Assembly: GCA_037783415.1 (NCBI GenBank)
Contig: JAZGTN010000190.1
Span: 434,001 to 498,000, forward strand
DNA length: 64,000 nucleotides
Direction: 5' to 3'
Origin: Leptasterias polaris
Lineage: Eukaryota > Echinodermata > Asteroidea > Forcipulatida > Asteriidae
Under the pieces are notes generated by a model, which was given only the letters and a program-made list of their open reading frames with translations, made no database searches and was not told the DNA's origin. The position numbers and the translations under genes are program-made. Shown here piece after piece: positions 60,890 to 64,000 of this stretch. Each line of letters opens with the position of its first letter. Within the stretch, counting starts at the first letter, position 1.

Positions 60890-61646
60890 ATAATTGTTTT
60901 GTTCTTCCCTATTTAAGTTACTCAGTTCTTACTTGGGGTGGTTTACCTACACAATGTAATAGGCTTCTTACTTTACAAAAGCGAGCTGTTAGGATCATTT
61001 CTAACGCTGGTTTTCTTGATCATACTGCTGCATTATTTTGCAATCTTAAATTGTTAAAATTTAATGATCTTTATCATTTGAAATTAGGTAAATTTATGTA
61101 CAAGTACATGAGTAATGCATTACCACCTTGTTTTAGCTCATTTTTTACTCTAACTACTGGCATTCATTCATACAAAACTCGAAGCACTTCAAAGAAAAAT
61201 CTTTTTGTTTCTCGCAACCGAACCTCAATGTATAAAAACAGCCTTGTTCAACGCGGTGTTACATACTGGAATAATTTGGTTGGTTCTGTTAAATCTGCAA
61301 TCACTCTACCTATATTCTCAAAAAAAATAAAACAATTACTACTCAATGCATATTCATTATAATTATTTCATGGCTTACTTTTGGTATATTGTTGATACAC
61401 CTACATTTGTTCGTCTGTCCTTGTAGTCCCTTGTCTTTGTGAGTCTTATTGTTTTGTTAGTCTGTCAATAGGTTAGGGTACAAAAGCCATGGCTTCACCC
61501 AATCCTAAGTTTTGCCCTTCTGACTTGTTAATAATTTTGGCTACTGTTTATAACTGCCACTGTTAATATTTATGAAAAACAAATGATGTATTATATCATG
61601 TGAGGGCAATACCGAAATAAATGTTTATTGAATTGAATTGAATTGG
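60890..61646 (+). pseudogene. 5'-truncated LINE: RT C-terminus plus 3' tail
   Basis: From about 60897 the frame reads LPYLSYSVLTWGG, LQKRAVRIISNA, then FMYKYMSNALPP, THE block TRSTSKKNLF and GVTYWNNL, ending at 61362. This is the conserved C-terminal part of non-LTR retrotransposon ORF2. The 3' UTR ends at AATAAATGTTTATTG plus three GAATT units, a typical simple-repeat tail. The 5' truncation falls next to the end of the segmental duplication. The coding part is intact but incomplete, so it cannot be active. Confidence 0.87.
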
Positions 61647-62786
61647 TTTAAAACCCTTTTAGCGCGCACGCATGCAGTCCGCAGGCGCCCTGCGTATTAC
61701 TTCGAATACCGGCACCGAAACGCCTTCGAAGTTTGACAAGTTGTATTAGTTTTAAACATGCGATTAACATGCAGCAAACGGCCGTAGATAGAACGCTATC
61801 TCGACATGACAACAGTCTAAAAATAGCACATGGTGCCCATAAGCCCCTCCAAAGGTTCAAAGGTCGGAAGCCCTATCAACGCTTGTGAAGCACGAGTTGA
61901 TGTTCAATCTCTATGGATATACAGTACAGACCGTATTGTTTGTACCATGTATCACACGCGCAATGTACACAGTAATAGCAACTTTCCGCTTCTTTCGCGA
62001 TAAACTTATTGGTGTTTTTACACACGGAATACCGTGATTTGATAGGATTTTTCAAAGGGTTTGAGGTGCAGAAGTTATCTGTAGGTAAGAGAGGCACTCG
62101 TATTCATTTTCAAAGGTATGTTGTGATTGTTTTAAATCACTTTTGTAGTATTTTCCCCATTGAGATGACAGCACAGTTGAGAGAACTTGTGTGCACAACT
62201 TTCCACGTAACAAACGTACGCAAACAATGTTTTCAAATTTTTCGTTGATTTCTCTTTCTCTCACATGTACATCGGCAAGTTTCCATGCTAATTTTAACCC
62301 CTTAGTGATGTTATTTATCAGAAAAGAAGTCGCCAATGTAAAATAAATATATGTTGGCACTTGAATTTACAAAAAAAACAAAAATTGAAAATGTTACCCC
62401 TGTTAGCCTGTTTTGGCTTGTTTCTCCGTAATAAAATTTCCGACAAACGACTCATTTAGCTTGATCGCATCATATTTGTAGATTGGATTGTTTTACACCA
62501 ATATTTTTTTCGTAATTTTAACTGAAAAAATTAAACCTTTCTTTGGTTTTTTAAAAACTCGCGCGCTTCCATGGCTCCCTCCATAGGCACTGTGCTTGTC
62601 CAATACTATAACACTTGCATTTACGCGCACCACAAACCCACTATAGGATACGTGCGTGAACCAGCGAATGATGACGTACTTGTTGGGACGGGAAACCAGG
62701 AAGTAGCGAGGTGTCGTGTGTTTACACGGTAACTATGTATGATGATCTCATTATTCGAAGACATTCATCAAGTTAAGACGAGATAA
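61647..62786. other. Non-coding
   Basis: No exon or repeat recognised. GC rises slightly after 62560, consistent with the upstream region of the THAP frame. Confidence 0.4.
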
Positions 62787-63125
62787 TTTACCGTCCTGAA
62801 CTCATGTGCTGTCGGTGGATGTACTCGGAACACAAATAAGAATCCAGATGTGAGTTTTTTACCGATTTCCAAGAGATCCTGTCCGAAGAAGGGGGTGGGT
62901 TTCGTGACCAACACACGGAAAAACTTCACGTTGACAAAATGGACAATGATTTGTAGTGCCCATTTTACAGACGACTGTCGGGATTCAACATCGCAACTAA
63001 AGCAACAGGCTTACGCCAGGGTCAATTCCAACCATGAAAGCGCCAACTACAGTGCCATCACATGCTTCACAAACGGAGAGTCAGACTGGACAGACACAGA
63101 AGCATCAAAACATATACTTCTGTAG
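62787..63125 (+). CDS. THAP zinc-finger domain frame, start codon unclear
   Basis: An open frame follows an in-frame TAA at 62784 and shows a THAP-type C2CH finger. CAVGGCTRN supplies the first two Cys, the FLPI core follows, then the conserved Trp in LTKWTMI, and ICSAHFTDDC supplies the Cys and His. After the finger come about 40 residues without a domain, to a stop at 63125. THAP fingers bind DNA and occur in cellular regulators and in P-element-type transposases. No ATG lies between the TAA and the first Cys. CTG at 62796 sits where the Met is usually found, so the start may have mutated, or an upstream exon may supply it. The usual AVPTIF box after the finger is not obvious. It may be a domesticated or decaying transposase end. 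Confidence 0.75.
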   Translation, partial: FTVLNSCAVGGCTRNTNKNPDVSFLPISKRSCPKKGVGFVTNTRKNFTLTKWTMICSAHFTDDCRDSTSQLKQQAYARVNSNHESANYSAITCFTNGESDWTDTEASKHILL

Positions 63126-63316
63126 TAGCATAATACTATATACAATAGTTTAAAATGTTTGTTGATAATAAATAGCCACAGGTTTCATTCAAACTGGTAA
63201 TCACAATATCACATCAAGTTTGTGAAAATTGCAAAATTAAACAAGTGGTATTCACACCATCAGCACTGGTGTTTTGTGGTAGCACTTTGATGGCTTCGAT
63301 AATCTGCTCATAAACA

Positions 63317-63666
63317 CAGGGTGTTTAGATAATCTTCCAAGTTAGCTGGTGGACAGTACAAACGAACTATTCAAACCTAATCTCCCCACTCCAAGCTGTG
63401 TACAATTGGGCTTTGTTAAGATCTCGTTTGTACTCTTAACCTTTTGAGGAATCCTAGATGTATTACAACTAGATCATTTAAATAAAAAACAGAGACTGCT
63501 TAATTGGCAGTTTGAATTTTCTAGATAAATGCTGTTTCCTACAACGCCATTTCAAATGCTAATGGTACAAAGCCCAATTGTACACAGTTTGGAGTGGGGA
63601 GATTAGGTTTGAATAGTTCGTTTGTACTGTCCACCAGCTAACTTGGAAGATTATCTAAACACCCTG
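63317..63666. mobile_element. MITE with about 103-bp terminal inverted repeats
   Basis: Ends are CAGGGTGTTTAGATAATCTT and its complement. The inverted arms stay nearly perfect to CCCAATTGTACAC-type sequence on each side of a core of about 140 bp. No clear target duplication. It lies about 190 bp beyond the THAP frame. Confidence 0.87.
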
Positions 63667-64000
63667 TTACGTTGACGTTAATGGAAATATATAAGTTCGC
63701 GATCCTCGGCGGCCAGTGGCTCAAACCTACATGTATATGGTTCGGCAACTCCCCAGCTTCATCAACGCCCTCTTCGTCTTCGGAGGAGCTCCCTCAACCG
63801 TCAGAGCTATCCTTTCATTCATTCAGTAACATTTATTTATCATCATGGCATGGTTCAATATAATAGATAAAGCTACACTTGTATTGAGGCCATAGACGAG
63901 AGGCAAGACCTAAACAGCAAAAGCTTGAGTAAGGTATGCCTTTACAAAAGGACAAGACAACCAAAAGGGTAACAGACACAGACAAATCCGAGGTTACATT
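63667..64000. other. Window end, no supported gene
   Basis: A 63-codon plus-strand ORF at 63672-63863 with a Ser-rich middle has no recognisable domain, and no splice context was established. Confidence 0.35.

Overview
This looks like a window of an AT-rich animal nuclear genome, most likely a marine invertebrate deuterostome and perhaps a sea star. The evidence is extracellular-domain exons with GT-AG splice sites (C-type lectin, LamG-like, Ig-like), a THAP domain, Penelope-like and LINE remnants, tRNA-derived SINE-like copies and many foldback elements. The sea-star suggestion rests on remembered repeat families and was not checked by any search. Nothing bacterial was seen: no operons, ribosome binding sites or CRISPR.

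Layout. (1) 1-3358: two exons of a minus-strand gene (LamG-like 3338-2622, Ig-like 621-334) in a block at 216-3358 that recurs in the same orientation at 56027-60838. (2) 3359-12432: a Penelope-like remnant, TIR and tandem repeats, a LINE 3' end, a cluster of SINE-like copies and a second LINE 3' end. (3) 12433-25213: left arm of a giant inverted duplication. (4) 25214-36154: a spacer with exon 1 of a C-type lectin gene (27334-27013, minus), foldback elements, a dispersed repeat and a solo LTR (34843-35915). (5) 36155-49987: right arm, the reverse complement of the left arm, with its own 2-kb tandem duplication. (6) 49988-55895: a LINE RT fragment, a tRNA-like SINE, a 77-bp minisatellite, and the last coding exon of the second gene copy (54161-54022). 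(7) 55896-60838: a 48-bp exon, an Ig exon and a LamG exon of that copy, with a 2.45-kb hAT-like insertion in the intron. (8) 60839-64000: a LINE RT C-terminus, a THAP open frame and a long-TIR MITE.

Genes. All five splice sites between adjacent exons that I could place are phase 1, the usual signature of shuffled extracellular modules. The most economical reading is two tandem head-to-tail copies of a secreted minus-strand gene. Its order would be signal peptide plus N-terminal half of a C-type lectin domain, LamG, Ig, a short linker, then a tail ending in a lectin-like FIC motif. Copy 1 spans about 27.3 kb to beyond the left edge, with the left palindrome arm inside its first intron. Copy 2 runs from beyond the right edge to its stop at 54022. 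The right arm lies between the two copies. Linking exons across these distances is inference; the individual exons and splice signals are read directly. Almost everything else is repeats and non-coding DNA.
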